Counted from the stretch's first letter, positions 43,859 to 53,067 are shown. The stretch: DNA of 64,000 bases from Psychrobacillus sp042945595 (GCF_042945595.1 NZ_CP168493.1:62001-126000), one strand, 5' to 3'. The notes: a model not told the origin generated them from the sequence alone. Program-made: numbers and translations.

Positions 43859-45234
43859 AAACTTTATATAGCAAATTTTTATGGATGACGCTGCTCATTA
43901 TGTTCGCCAGTGGGACAATCGGATTTATGATTGTAAATACGTTTTATCATCAAAATTTAAAAGAAAAAAATGATGCGAAAAATGTATTGGTTGCGGAATC
44001 AATTGTCCAGCTCATTGAATCATCCCATTTAAACCATTTAGAGCCTCTTCTACGGATGATTGGGGATACAGGGTATCAAATATATATAGTTAGTGAAGAT
44101 GGCAAGGAAAGCGCTTATGGTGGCGATTTTCGAGTTAAAACTATTAGTGATTCTGTAGTAAAAAGAGTTTTGAATGGAGAAACGTATCATGGGATGCGTG
44201 AGTTTCCAAAAGAAACGTTTATTACGGGGTATTTTTCAAATGAGTTAACGAATACGATTGGGGTACCATTCACATTTGATCATAAAAAGTATGCGCTTTT
44301 TCAAAGACCTAATATTAAATTTCTATTTAATGAAATCCATTTACTATTAGGAGGTCTTGCCGCAGCAATGATTGTTATTAGTGTGATCGCAATGTTAATC
44401 GTGGCGAAGAAAATGATTGACCCATTAACCAAGTTAACGATTGCGACAAATAAAATTGCCAATGAAGATTTCCAAGTACCGATACCAGTTTATCAGCGGG
44501 ATGAAATTGGCCAATTAGCAGACAGCTTCCGAAACATGACAAAGCAATTGGAAGCTAGTGATCGCTACAAAAAAGAATTTATCTCTAGAGTGTCGCATGA
44601 TTTTCAAACACCTCTGTTAAATATACAGGGATATGCTTCTTTACTTGAAAGCCGGGAGTTAAATGAAGAGGAACATTTGAAATACACAACGATCATTCAA
44701 AAAGAGGCGAAGCGGTTATCCAGTGTTATGAAACAATTGTTAGTACTTACTTCCTTTGATCAAGCAAATAATCGCACCAAAAAAGAAATTTTCTACTTAA
44801 ATGAACAGTTAAAACAGGTTATGCAGAAGTTTAGATGGTTAGTGGATGAAAAAGATATTTCGATCCAGTTGCAACTAAAAAAAGTAGAAGTACTAGGAGA
44901 TAGAGAAATGTTAGAGTACGTGTGGGAAAATCTCCTTTCCAATGCGATCAAATACAATTATTCCCCTGGTGAAATACAAGTTTCACTGACAGAAACCGAG
45001 GAGTATGTGCTTGTTATGATACAAGACACAGGAATTGGAAACAAAAATACAGATTATGAGCAATGGACAGAACGTTTTTATCGAGAAGATACTGCACGTT
45101 CCACACAAATTGAGGGGAGTGGGCTCGGTCTTGCTATAGTAAAAGAGGTTATCGAATCACATGCTGGGCTACTATCATTTGATCATATAGAGCCTCATGG
45201 AACAAAAGTAATTGTCCGATTAAATAAGGTGTAA
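43855..45234 (+). CDS. Membrane sensor histidine kinase (partner of the upstream regulator)
   Basis: 459 residues: a first membrane segment (LWMTLLIMFASGTIGFMIV), an extracellular sensing domain of about 130 residues, a second membrane segment (LLLGGLAAAMIVISVIAMLIV), HAMP, phospho-acceptor His248 (RVSHDFQTP), N-box (ENLLSNAIKYN), and G-boxes (DTGIGNKN, GSGLGLAIV). The usual H-E pair after the phosphorylated His is H-D here. The signal is not evident. It overlaps the response regulator by 4 bp. Confidence 0.92.
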   Translation: MKTLYSKFLWMTLLIMFASGTIGFMIVNTFYHQNLKEKNDAKNVLVAESIVQLIESSHLNHLEPLLRMIGDTGYQIYIVSEDGKESAYGGDFRVKTISDSVVKRVLNGETYHGMREFPKETFITGYFSNELTNTIGVPFTFDHKKYALFQRPNIKFLFNEIHLLLGGLAAAMIVISVIAMLIVAKKMIDPLTKLTIATNKIANEDFQVPIPVYQRDEIGQLADSFRNMTKQLEASDRYKKEFISRVSHDFQTPLLNIQGYASLLESRELNEEEHLKYTTIIQKEAKRLSSVMKQLLVLTSFDQANNRTKKEIFYLNEQLKQVMQKFRWLVDEKDISIQLQLKKVEVLGDREMLEYVWENLLSNAIKYNYSPGEIQVSLTETEEYVLVMIQDTGIGNKNTDYEQWTERFYREDTARSTQIEGSGLGLAIVKEVIESHAGLLSFDHIEPHGTKVIVRLNKV

Positions 45235-45362
45235 ATATCCGTACATCTTCCGTCACTTTTAACTTAAATAGATTGATCCGTGCTTCTGTACTCTACATGA
45301 ATTTTTGATGTGTTCTTAGGATGCACATCCTATAGTTATCGGATTCCATTTTATATTTTTGT

Positions 45363-45654
45363 GTTTTAGTTACTTTAGGGGCAGGCTTCTCGATTAAGTT
45401 CATGAGTAGACTAAAAGAAGAGTGAAAAGAACATAGCGAACATGAAGCTGTTGCCAAAACAGTGGAACTAACATGTAGCGTTTTTTCGTCTGCAGGCTTA
45501 ATACTTGCAGCTACATTTGCCGTATTAAATATCATAACATGTTATGGAACCTAAATTATTTGGTTTTGCTGTTGCGATTAGTATACTTTTGGCTACATTT
45601 TTCGTACAACCACTATTATTACGAGCGTTATTAAAAAAGACAAGCAAAAAATAA
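45363..45654 (+). pseudogene. C-terminal remnant of an MMPL/RND-type transporter (YdfJ-like)
   Basis: About 97 codons resemble the end of MMPL exporters. The first frame reads VLVTLGAGFSIKFMSRLKEE, an in-frame TGA (usually Trp), then KEHSEHEAVAKTVEL and FSSAGLILAATFAVL. A frameshift moves to the second frame, PKLFGFAVAISILLATFF and VQPLLLRALLKK. No start and no N-terminal part are present, so most of the gene has been deleted. The remaining bases of 45235-45362 look like more decayed sequence. Confidence 0.82.
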
Positions 45655-45723
45655 TTCGAATTAAATAAGAAACAACAAGGGAGTTTACGATTAATACGAG
45701 TGGAAAAAGAATATAATTAATAA

Positions 45724-45765
45724 AACTGAGGACATGTATTTAATGTCCTCAGTTTTACTTTTTTT
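45724..45765 (+). terminator. Terminator after the MMPL remnant
   Basis: AACTGAGGACAT pairs with ATGTCCTCAGTT around a 7-nt loop, followed by T-rich sequence. Confidence 0.85.
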
Positions 45766-45834
45766 AAAAAAACTTTGTGATAAAGTAAATTTATAGATAA
45801 TTTCGTTTTAAAAGTTAAGAGAGGGGGAAACAGG

Positions 45835-46734
45835 ATGGAAGAAAATCGTATCCGACTAGACGGGGGATTTCAAAATGATGTATTTCATATCGAGGAAAAA
45901 GGAAAAGTAGTTAGGATTTCTGATAGTAGGAAGACAAAAGAAATGGTTTTGCAAGAAATTGAGTGGATGAATTTTTTGCATGAAAAAGGGCTTGCTGTGC
46001 CGAAGCCGGAAATGATATTAGGGTATGAAGAGGGTCGAGTAAGAGCGTATTTTGAATTTATTCAGGGTGATGGGATCGATGTTACCAACGTACTTCATTG
46101 GAATGTAAAAAGATTTGAACAATGGGGAAGAATATTGGGTAGGATGCATGCACTATCCAAACAATATAAGGTTAATGAAATACATCGACCTGAATGGACA
46201 GTAGAAAATGTCGACGTATTCGAAATAAGGGGATATTTGTCTCCGTGTATAAGAGAAAATTACGATAGGTTGATGCAGAGCCTATGTACATACAAAATTA
46301 CGCCAGATACATTTGGCTTGGTTCATAATGATTTTCATCAATGCAACCTAATCCTTGCAAACGAAGGCACCCTAACTACGATAGACTTCGATGAATGTTC
46401 TTATAATTGGTATGCCCAAAATATCGCGGTATCTTTCTATCATGCATACTGGCAACACCATTCTTACAATGCTGATACAGGTAGTTTCACTTACACTTTT
46501 ATGAATCACTTCTTTGTTGGTTATCAAATAGAAAATTTACTTCATGAGAATATCATTAAGCAAATTCCTATTTTCCTCAAACTGAGAGAGATTTTTTTGT
46601 ATCAATTATTTATGCGTAAGTGGGAGATGAGCAATTTAGAAGAATGGCAAAAGTATACCTTGCATGACTTAGAGGGAAAAATTAAGAACCAAATGCCATA
46701 CGTAGGAATTACGGATTTTTCAATTTATGTATAA
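45835..46734 (+). CDS. Phosphotransferase of the APH/choline-kinase family
   Basis: 299 residues with the protein-kinase-like small-molecule kinase fold: a degenerate N-lobe (GGFQNDVFHIEEKGKVVRIS), the catalytic loop HNDFHQCN (His164, Asp166, Asn171) and the metal motif IDFDEC. Relatives phosphorylate aminoglycosides, homoserine or choline, or belong to spore-coat CotS types. The substrate cannot be told from sequence, and it should not be read as a resistance gene. GAGAGGGGG precedes ATG. It converges with the EamA gene. Confidence 0.82.
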   Translation: MEENRIRLDGGFQNDVFHIEEKGKVVRISDSRKTKEMVLQEIEWMNFLHEKGLAVPKPEMILGYEEGRVRAYFEFIQGDGIDVTNVLHWNVKRFEQWGRILGRMHALSKQYKVNEIHRPEWTVENVDVFEIRGYLSPCIRENYDRLMQSLCTYKITPDTFGLVHNDFHQCNLILANEGTLTTIDFDECSYNWYAQNIAVSFYHAYWQHHSYNADTGSFTYTFMNHFFVGYQIENLLHENIIKQIPIFLKLREIFLYQLFMRKWEMSNLEEWQKYTLHDLEGKIKNQMPYVGITDFSIYV

Positions 46735-46765
46735 ACGATTTCAAAAGAGGTGAAAATCTTTAAGC

Positions 46766-46810
46766 AAAAAGACAAGAAGAGTCTAATTTTGACCATCCTT
46801 GTCTTTTTTC
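46766..46810. terminator. Bidirectional terminator between convergent genes
   Basis: AAAAAGACAAG and CTTGTCTTTTT pair around a 21-nt loop, with A and T tracts outside, serving both the kinase gene and the minus-strand transporter. Confidence 0.7.
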
Positions 46811-46812
46811 AT

Positions 46813-47721
46813 TTATTTACCTAAGGTTGCTTGTCGTTTTTTACTTTTCGAAATACTAGCAAGCGTTGGTATGCACATGCCGATTAAAATAACTACTATA
46901 CCAACAATTTGTAACCCGGATAGTGCCTCACTTAACACGATAACCGAAACGACAACAGCTACTGGTAATTCCATAGCACTTAAAATGGAGGACATAGCGC
47001 CTCCCACTTTTGGTACAGCAATTACGAAAAAGTAAATGGGAACGATAATGCCTAGTAAACCAAGAGCTAGCCCGTAAAAGAAAAGTGGTTCCATAAACAG
47101 TTTTCCGTTCCATACAATTTCAGGTGTTTGGAAGATAGCAATCATTACTGCAGCGATAAAAGAAACAAATAATAGACGAGTCGTTGTATTCATTCCTTCC
47201 ACTTGCTTCGTATTGACATTCATATTAAAAGAGAATGAAACCGCAGCAGCAAACCCATATACCCAGCCTCTCCAGTCTATACCGCTCAAATCGACATCAA
47301 GTACACCAGCAGCTAAAATGGTTCCGATAAATAAAATAATAAGCGAAATAACTTCTGGTCTCGTTGGTAGCCGTTTTCTTAATATACAATCGATTAGCGT
47401 ACCAACCCATGTAAATTGAAATAGCATAACGACTGCTAGGGAAGCAGGTAAGTAAATAAGTGCTTGTCCGTAAACAATTCCTGTCGTTGCCGTAAAAATA
47501 CCAGCTAATAAAATTATTTTAAATCCTCCGTGTAAACGGGGAATCTTTCGTTGTGTTACCAAATAGATAACTAATGCTAAAAGAAAACCCATAATATATT
47601 GACTCGCAATTGCTTCAGAGGCTGTATAGCCATCCCTAATTGAAAGTTTCACCATCGTCGATAAAGTCCCATAACAGCTGGCTGCAAAAACAACCATAAG
47701 GGGATAAATCCATAATTTCAT
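46813..47721 (-). CDS. EamA-family (DMT) transporter
   Basis: A 302-residue membrane protein with ten predicted helices formed by two EamA repeats (start LMVVFAASCYGTLSTMVKLS; second repeat WRGWVYGFAAAVSFSFNMNV). The family exports metabolites or amino acids; the substrate is unknown. A GGAG ribosome binding site lies just upstream of ATG 47721. The gene begins 12 bp after the GNAT gene on the same strand, so they form a two-gene unit. Confidence 0.88.
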   Translation of the reverse strand: MKLWIYPLMVVFAASCYGTLSTMVKLSIRDGYTASEAIASQYIMGFLLALVIYLVTQRKIPRLHGGFKIILLAGIFTATTGIVYGQALIYLPASLAVVMLFQFTWVGTLIDCILRKRLPTRPEVISLIILFIGTILAAGVLDVDLSGIDWRGWVYGFAAAVSFSFNMNVNTKQVEGMNTTTRLLFVSFIAAVMIAIFQTPEIVWNGKLFMEPLFFYGLALGLLGIIVPIYFFVIAVPKVGGAMSSILSAMELPVAVVVSVIVLSEALSGLQIVGIVVILIGMCIPTLASISKSKKRQATLGK

Positions 47722-47733
47722 AAAAATTCTCCT

Positions 47734-48306
47734 TTAATTGGTCTCAACCGTCTTCACCATATGATGAAAGGTCTGACCAATAATTGTCCAAGGACATACA
47801 GTAACAAATCTTAGCCGATTATACAAGCGAATTGCAGCTTCTTTTTCCGTTTCAACATTTAAAGAAAGTTTTCCACCACCAAAGTTTTGAACTAGCTTTT
47901 CTGCATACGTTAAAAGCTTTGTACCAATACCATGTCCGCGATATGTAGGATCTACTACTACTGTATCTATATACCATTCTCCAGGTAATGTTTCAGGATC
48001 TATTTTGATTGGAGCTCCTTTTTTATTCGAAAGATATTCCTCTAAATTTGCATCTAGTGTAACCACTTGCTCTGCAGAATAAAACACGAGGACTCCTGCA
48101 ACTTTCCCTTCCATTTCCGCAATATACGAATGTAAATAGGAATGTCGATTGTCTGTCCGAGTAAATAATTGCACGAACTCTTTCGTGATTTCTGCTTCTT
48201 CCGTTTCACCTGTCATTTGCATCGAGATGTCCCCAATTGCTTCCATAATAAGTGGAACCGCTTCGAATGCATCTTCTTTACATGCATTTCTTATTAATAT
48301 ATCCAT
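47734..48306 (-). CDS. GNAT-family N-acetyltransferase
   Basis: 190 residues of the Gcn5-related acetyltransferase fold. The acetyl-CoA loop is YRGHGIGTKLL, followed by NVETEKEAAIRLYNRLRF. The N-terminal part (LIRNACKEDAFEAVPLIMEAI) is typical of the RimI-like group. Its acceptor is unknown. First gene of a minus-strand pair with the EamA transporter. Confidence 0.88.
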   Translation of the reverse strand: MDILIRNACKEDAFEAVPLIMEAIGDISMQMTGETEEAEITKEFVQLFTRTDNRHSYLHSYIAEMEGKVAGVLVFYSAEQVVTLDANLEEYLSNKKGAPIKIDPETLPGEWYIDTVVVDPTYRGHGIGTKLLTYAEKLVQNFGGGKLSLNVETEKEAAIRLYNRLRFVTVCPWTIIGQTFHHMVKTVETN

Positions 48307-48470
48307 TTTTATTCACCTTCCAACGTTCTATTATAACATACCGTGTAAATAATATTTATTTTGCCTATAAAAGCTGCTTAAATCCCCTTATATAAATTAT
48401 TTTATTTTTTTGAATCTTTTCTGTTCTATATATAGTAGAATAGAAGTAATAAAACAAAGGGGGAATTACC

Positions 48471-48668
48471 ATGAATTTTGAATCGATACCGTGGATGCTC
48501 ATATTACCGCTTGTAATTATTGAACTTATTATAATGATTGTTGCTATTGTTGACTTGATCCGCATAAAGATTACCAATGGACCCAAGTGGATGTGGGCGA
48601 TTATTATTATTTTGACGAATATAATTGGATCAATTATATACTTCATCTTTGGGAGAAAAAATGAATGA
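48471..48668 (+). CDS. Small two-helix membrane protein with PLDc_N-type fold (YxlE-like)
   Basis: A 65-residue protein with two membrane helices (LILPLVIIELIIMIVAIVDL; WMWAIIIILTNIIGSIIYFI) ending FGRKNE, the pattern of the PLDc_N family. In B. subtilis the homologous yxlE lies with the ABC genes yxlF and yxlG in the sigY operon; the same order follows here, without sigY. AAGGGGGA lies upstream of ATG. It overlaps the ATPase gene by 4 bp. Confidence 0.8.
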   Translation: MNFESIPWMLILPLVIIELIIMIVAIVDLIRIKITNGPKWMWAIIIILTNIIGSIIYFIFGRKNE

Positions 48669-49567
48669 AAACATTACTTCATATGCAAGGACTAACAAAA
48701 GAGTATGGAAATGAAAAAGCTGTAGATAACATAACTTTCTCGTTAAATAAAAACACGTCAACCGCATTAATAGGACCAAATGGAGCAGGGAAAACAACTA
48801 CTTTGTCTATGCTTGCGGGGCTCTTAAAACAGACAAAAGGGTCCATTGTAATGGATGGAGAAATAGCAGGGGATATCCGACGAGAAATAGGTTTTTTGCC
48901 ACAATATCCCCAATTTTATTCGTGGTTAACTGCACTTGAGTTTACAGAAATGGCTGCCAAGTTAAGTGGAGTAGATACTAAAGCTGCGAAACTAGAAGCG
49001 GAAAAGACACTTGAATTTGTTGGTCTTGGAGATGCGAAAAAGAAAAAGACAGGTACATTTTCCGGGGGAATGAAACAACGATTAGGTTTAGCCCAAGCAA
49101 TCGTTCATAAACCTTCACTACTTTTATTGGATGAACCAGTGTCTGCTTTAGATCCAATTGGAAGACGCGAAATTATGAATTTGCTAAAAGAATTGCAGGC
49201 AACGACGACTATTTTGTATTCAACCCATATTTTAAATGATGCAGAAGAAATGACCGACCAATTATTATTTTTACGAAAAGGAAAATTAGTCGAACAAGGT
49301 TCTATGCGGGAAGTTCGTGAAAAGTATGCCAATCCGTTGTATAAAATTTTCTTTTCGGATAGTATAGATGCGGCTCAATTTGTAGAGACTTCCCCGTGGT
49401 CAACAAGACAGGAAGGAGCAGTTGCTATTATTCATATTGAAGATGCAAAACCAGAGATGAATGAAGTATTGCATGTACTTGCGGATAGCAATTTAAGTTT
49501 ATCGAAGGTGGAGCGGGCAACGGCAACTCTAGAAGAAATCTTTTTACAGGTGGTGAATAATGGATGA
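48665..49567 (+). CDS. ABC transporter ATP-binding protein (YxlF-like)
   Basis: A 300-residue exporter-type ATPase: Walker A GPNGAGKTT, signature FSGGMKQRLGLAQA, Walker B LLLLDEPVSALDP, switch His YSTHIL. The last 80 residues form an extra C-terminal domain typical of NatA/YxlF-type exporters. Partner permease follows with a 4-bp overlap. The substrate is unknown. Confidence 0.9.
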   Translation: MKTLLHMQGLTKEYGNEKAVDNITFSLNKNTSTALIGPNGAGKTTTLSMLAGLLKQTKGSIVMDGEIAGDIRREIGFLPQYPQFYSWLTALEFTEMAAKLSGVDTKAAKLEAEKTLEFVGLGDAKKKKTGTFSGGMKQRLGLAQAIVHKPSLLLLDEPVSALDPIGRREIMNLLKELQATTTILYSTHILNDAEEMTDQLLFLRKGKLVEQGSMREVREKYANPLYKIFFSDSIDAAQFVETSPWSTRQEGAVAIIHIEDAKPEMNEVLHVLADSNLSLSKVERATATLEEIFLQVVNNG

Positions 49568-50346
49568 GTAATTTTTCGGTTTTATTCCAAAAAGAATGGC
49601 GAGAAAATGTACGGAATTTTAAAGTCCTTTGGATACCATTAGTGTTTATCCTATTTGGAATTTCGGAGCCTTTGACGAATTATTATTTGCCTCAAATTTT
49701 AAGTACAGTAGGTAATATGCCGGAAGGAACGGTTTTTCAGTTCCCTGAATTAACCCCAGAGCAAGTTGTTATGTCAACGATTAGCCAATATCAATTTATC
49801 GGAATGCTTGTCGTAACACTTGGTTTTGCAGGGATAATTGCAAGGGAACGAAAAAATGGAACAGCAACGCTGCTATACGTAAGGCCGATAACGTATTCCA
49901 GTTATGTGTATAGCAAGTTAGTTATTATGTGCATACTTATTATAGGTAGCGTGATACTTGGTTTGTTAGCGAATTTATATTATACGTATGTCCTTTTTGG
50001 AACAGTTGATGCAATAGCGTTTATCGAATTTCTTGCAACGTATATTGTTTGGTTATTATTTGTTATTAGTATTGTGCTATTCACCAGTTCAGCTTTTCCG
50101 ACGGGTATCGCATCTGCCGTTTCTTTGACCCTTGTTATAGTCGTTCAACTTATCTATGGATTAATTGGAACGTATTGGACATTTTCTCCATGGAAACTCC
50201 CGATGTATGCTGGCGATCTATTAATGGGTAATGTTGATAAGACACCTTTTGTTTGGAGTTTACTCATTACGCTATTAGCAATAGCTATATTTATAGCAGG
50301 TGCAGTTTATTTCGCCAAAAAGAATGTTTCGAAGGCGAAGATCTAA
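49564..50346 (+). CDS. ABC-2-type transporter permease (YxlG-like)
   Basis: A 260-residue membrane protein with six predicted helices, beginning with a cytosolic stretch FQKEWRENVRNFKVLWIPLV and containing TLGFAGIIARERKNGTATLLY, the ABC-2 permease signature region. It ends KKNVSKAKI. It completes the YxlEFG-like exporter; the three overlapping genes form an operon. Confidence 0.88.
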   Translation: MSNFSVLFQKEWRENVRNFKVLWIPLVFILFGISEPLTNYYLPQILSTVGNMPEGTVFQFPELTPEQVVMSTISQYQFIGMLVVTLGFAGIIARERKNGTATLLYVRPITYSSYVYSKLVIMCILIIGSVILGLLANLYYTYVLFGTVDAIAFIEFLATYIVWLLFVISIVLFTSSAFPTGIASAVSLTLVIVVQLIYGLIGTYWTFSPWKLPMYAGDLLMGNVDKTPFVWSLLITLLAIAIFIAGAVYFAKKNVSKAKI

Positions 50347-50372
50347 TAAGTATTTAATCGAGGTGAGAAGAG

Positions 50373-51077
50373 ATGACTGTCCGCAATTCAGATCGATTTA
50401 TTACAGCATATAATCGTATAGACCAATTGATGAAGGAAATTATAGGGACTCAGGATCATCTTGCCTTTTTTCGCGTAATTGACTTGGCGAAAAAGAAAAA
50501 TGCGATCATTAGAAGATACGAGGCAGATCTGCGCGAATACGGGGACCTTAGAAATGCAATTATTCATCATCGCACCTCGACGGAGTATGCTATCGCAGAG
50601 CCACATGAAGATGTTGTATTGAAAATGGAAGAGATGGAAGTTGCCCTAACGAAACCTATTACTGTTGGGAATATGTTTCAGACGAAGGTGACAACTTTTC
50701 AAAGAACGGACTTTTTGAGTTATGCATTGAAAGTGATTAAGGACAAAAAGTATAATCAGTTTCCTGTGTATAATGGTAATGAATTTAAAGGGCTTATAAC
50801 ACCAGTTGGAATTACAATGTGGTTGGCGAGTACTGTAGATTCTGCAACTTTTTCTAGAAAAAAGACTACTTTAGGTGAAATTTTGACACATGAAAATGGT
50901 AGAGAAAATCATCAATTTATAGAGAAAAATGCATCTGTATATGAAGCTTTGGAAATTTTCAAAGCCGCTATTACAAGGGGCAGACGTCTGGAAGCTCTTC
51001 TGATAACCGAAGATGGCAATCCTAATACAAAGCTTATAGGCATTGTTACACCTATGAGCATGATGAAGATTAAATAA
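50373..51077 (+). CDS. HEPN-like domain fused to a CBS-domain pair
   Basis: 234 residues. Residues 1-92 are helical and contain RNAIIH (Arg60-Asn61-xxx-His65), the Rx4-6H pattern of HEPN domains, often RNases. Residues about 94-230 contain two CBS motifs (NQFPVYNGNEFKGLITPVGITMW; RRLEALLITEDGNPNTKLIGIVTP), which bind adenine nucleotides. I infer, but cannot prove, a nucleotide-responsive RNA-acting or scaffold protein. AGGTGAG lies upstream of ATG. It follows the YxlEFG-like operon after 26 bp. Confidence 0.75.
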   Translation: MTVRNSDRFITAYNRIDQLMKEIIGTQDHLAFFRVIDLAKKKNAIIRRYEADLREYGDLRNAIIHHRTSTEYAIAEPHEDVVLKMEEMEVALTKPITVGNMFQTKVTTFQRTDFLSYALKVIKDKKYNQFPVYNGNEFKGLITPVGITMWLASTVDSATFSRKKTTLGEILTHENGRENHQFIEKNASVYEALEIFKAAITRGRRLEALLITEDGNPNTKLIGIVTPMSMMKIK

Positions 51078-51167
51078 TAGTATAAACCTTTCGTAGTAAG
51101 GACTATTCTCATGAGTTTTCTAGTAATATAAAGAAGACACATAATGTGGGGAAAAGGGGGACTTATT

Positions 51168-51446
51168 ATGGAAGCTAATGAAATGGCGCAAACGCAAGAA
51201 ACTCAAAATAACTTTGTTCATAAAACAGCAAGTGAAATGTCAGTAGGTGATTGGCTCATCACGATGCTTATTATGATTATACCAATCGTAAACATTGTAA
51301 TGCTTTTTGTTTGGGGATTTGGAAATGCAGATCCACGCCGTAATTATGCACGTGCATCACTTATATGGATGGCAATTAGTATTGTCTTAGTCATTCTTTT
51401 TTATGGAGCTATGTTTGCGTTATTCATTAACTTTATGAATTACTAA
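51168..51446 (+). CDS. Small two-helix membrane protein, unknown
   Basis: A 92-residue protein with a polar N-terminus and two membrane helices (WLITMLIMIIPIVNIVMLFVW; LIWMAISIVLVILFYGAMF) joined by a short charged loop GNADPRRNYARAS. Small proteins with the IPIVNIVMLFVW pattern are common in Firmicutes and uncharacterised as far as I know. ATG 51168 has AAGGGGG upstream. Confidence 0.75.
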   Translation: MEANEMAQTQETQNNFVHKTASEMSVGDWLITMLIMIIPIVNIVMLFVWGFGNADPRRNYARASLIWMAISIVLVILFYGAMFALFINFMNY

Positions 51447-51484
51447 AAAGTTATTTCCTGGGAAATAACAATTATCGACATTTT

Positions 51485-51524
51485 AAAGTATTTCTGTAGT
51501 CATATACAGGAGTACTTTTTTTTC
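51485..51524 (+). terminator. Terminator after the small membrane protein
   Basis: AAAGTATTTCTGTA and TACAGGAGTACTTT form an imperfect stem followed by a T run of eight. A palindrome GTTATTTCC/GGAAATAAC lies just upstream at 51450-51469. Confidence 0.7.
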
Positions 51525-51572
51525 GTGAAAGATAAATGTCTTGATATAATAATGTAAAAGGAGCTGTTCCAT

Positions 51573-52196
51573 ATGAAAATTGCATTATTTGGAGCGACGG
51601 GTCGTATAGGAAAAGAGATGCTTTCATTATTACTTGAAAATAATGATGAAATAACAGCTCTCGTGAGAACTCCAACAAAGCTGCAAACTCATCCTAATTT
51701 AACCTTATTGCAAGGAGATGCAAGAGTGTTCTCAGATGTGGAGAAAACACTAGCAGGCGCAGATGCAGTCATAAGTGCTCTTGGAACTGATAAAACGACA
51801 GTATTAACAGAGTCGGTAGAACATATTATTTCTATTATGGAGAAACAAAAAATCAAACGAGTCGTCACAATTGGGACGGCTGGTATTTTAACCAGTCGAG
51901 TGAATCCAAATCTCCTTAGATATGAATCATCTGAATCAAAGCGCAAATCTATCATTGCAGCAAAAGAGCATCTTAATGTCTATGAGATGTTAAAAAGATC
52001 CGCATTAGACTGGACGATTGTTTGTCCAACTTACTTACCTACTGGTGATGCAACGAAAGCATATATTATCGAACGGAATCAGTTGCCACTGGGGGCAGTA
52101 AAAAGTACAACAGGAGATACTGCTTTATATGCGTTTAAAGAACTTTTTGAGAACAAACATATTGGTTACCGAGTCGGAATTATGAGTCCAAATTAG
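51573..52196 (+). CDS. NAD(P)-binding, NmrA/atypical short-chain dehydrogenase-like protein
   Basis: 207 residues with a Rossmann fold: GATGRIGKEML at the N-terminus and the ALVRTPTKL, LLQGDARV and GADAVISALG elements of the NAD(P)H-binding flavin-reductase/NmrA group. It lacks a clear YxxxK pair, so an oxidoreductase role is uncertain. AAAGGAG precedes ATG. The next gene begins 10 bp downstream. Confidence 0.82.
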   Translation: MKIALFGATGRIGKEMLSLLLENNDEITALVRTPTKLQTHPNLTLLQGDARVFSDVEKTLAGADAVISALGTDKTTVLTESVEHIISIMEKQKIKRVVTIGTAGILTSRVNPNLLRYESSESKRKSIIAAKEHLNVYEMLKRSALDWTIVCPTYLPTGDATKAYIIERNQLPLGAVKSTTGDTALYAFKELFENKHIGYRVGIMSPN

Positions 52197-52206
52197 GAGA
52201 AAACGA

Positions 52207-53004
52207 ATGAAAAAATGGTTAGTAGTACTAGTAGTGTTAGCAGCAATATTATATGTCGGTAATAAGACCATTCAAACAACGGAAATTATAGTGGATTCTA
52301 AGAAAATCCCCGCAAATTTTAATGGGTTAAAGATTGTGCAAATTTCCGATTTACACGATGCAACTTTTGGTGAAAATCAAGCAAGGCTTGTAAAAAAGGT
52401 GAAACACGCCAGTCCAGATCTTATCTTTATAACGGGAGATCTCATTGACAGCAACCGATATGATTTAGGAAACAGTTTGGATGTAGTGGAGCAAATTGTA
52501 GAAATCGCGCCCGTTTATTATGTGACGGGTAATCATGAAATTTCTACGAATGATGTGGATCATATCAAATCAAAGCTATTGGATTTAGGAGTGCAGGTAT
52601 TATCTAATAAAGAGCAGATAATAGAAAAAAGTGGTGAGCGCATACGGATAATTGGAATTGAGGATCCATTAAGTGGGGTATCTATCGCAGATGCACTAAG
52701 TAAGTTTAAAAAAACAGAAGATTTTACTTTAGTACTTTCCCATCGACCAGAAGCTTTTCAAGATTATGTGGACAATCAATTAGATGTTGTTTTTTCAGGG
52801 CATGCACATGGTGGTCAGTTTCGAATCCCAGGTTTGGGAGGGTTAGTAGCCCCGGGGCAAGGGCTATTTCCAAAGTATACGGCAGGCTTGTATGAAGAGA
52901 AGGATACGAAAATGATTGTAAGTAGAGGACTTGGAAATAGTGTGATTCCTGTTAGGGTATTCAATACACCCGAGTTAGTAGTTGTAACCCTACGCGCTAA
53001 ATAA
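52207..53004 (+). CDS. Membrane-anchored metallophosphoesterase (YkuE/YaeI-like)
   Basis: 265 residues with an uncleaved N-terminal membrane anchor (WLVVLVVLAAILYVGN) and the calcineurin-like metal motifs ISDLHDATFG, TGDLID, TGNHE, LSHRP and SGHAHGGQ. Relatives act outside the membrane, for example on lipid A or phosphoanhydride substrates; the substrate here is unknown. It starts 10 bp after the dehydrogenase-like gene, so they are likely co-transcribed. Confidence 0.87.
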   Translation: MKKWLVVLVVLAAILYVGNKTIQTTEIIVDSKKIPANFNGLKIVQISDLHDATFGENQARLVKKVKHASPDLIFITGDLIDSNRYDLGNSLDVVEQIVEIAPVYYVTGNHEISTNDVDHIKSKLLDLGVQVLSNKEQIIEKSGERIRIIGIEDPLSGVSIADALSKFKKTEDFTLVLSHRPEAFQDYVDNQLDVVFSGHAHGGQFRIPGLGGLVAPGQGLFPKYTAGLYEEKDTKMIVSRGLGNSVIPVRVFNTPELVVVTLRAK

Positions 53005-53067
53005 AAAAAGCTCTCCGCAACACTAGATTAAAGAGAATCTTTGATTTATCCTGCGCTAGGTCTTCCT

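Noticed and set aside
45835..46734. Aminoglycoside resistance gene
   Set aside because: The APH-fold motifs are present, but the family is broad and nothing in the protein or context points to antibiotic substrates.
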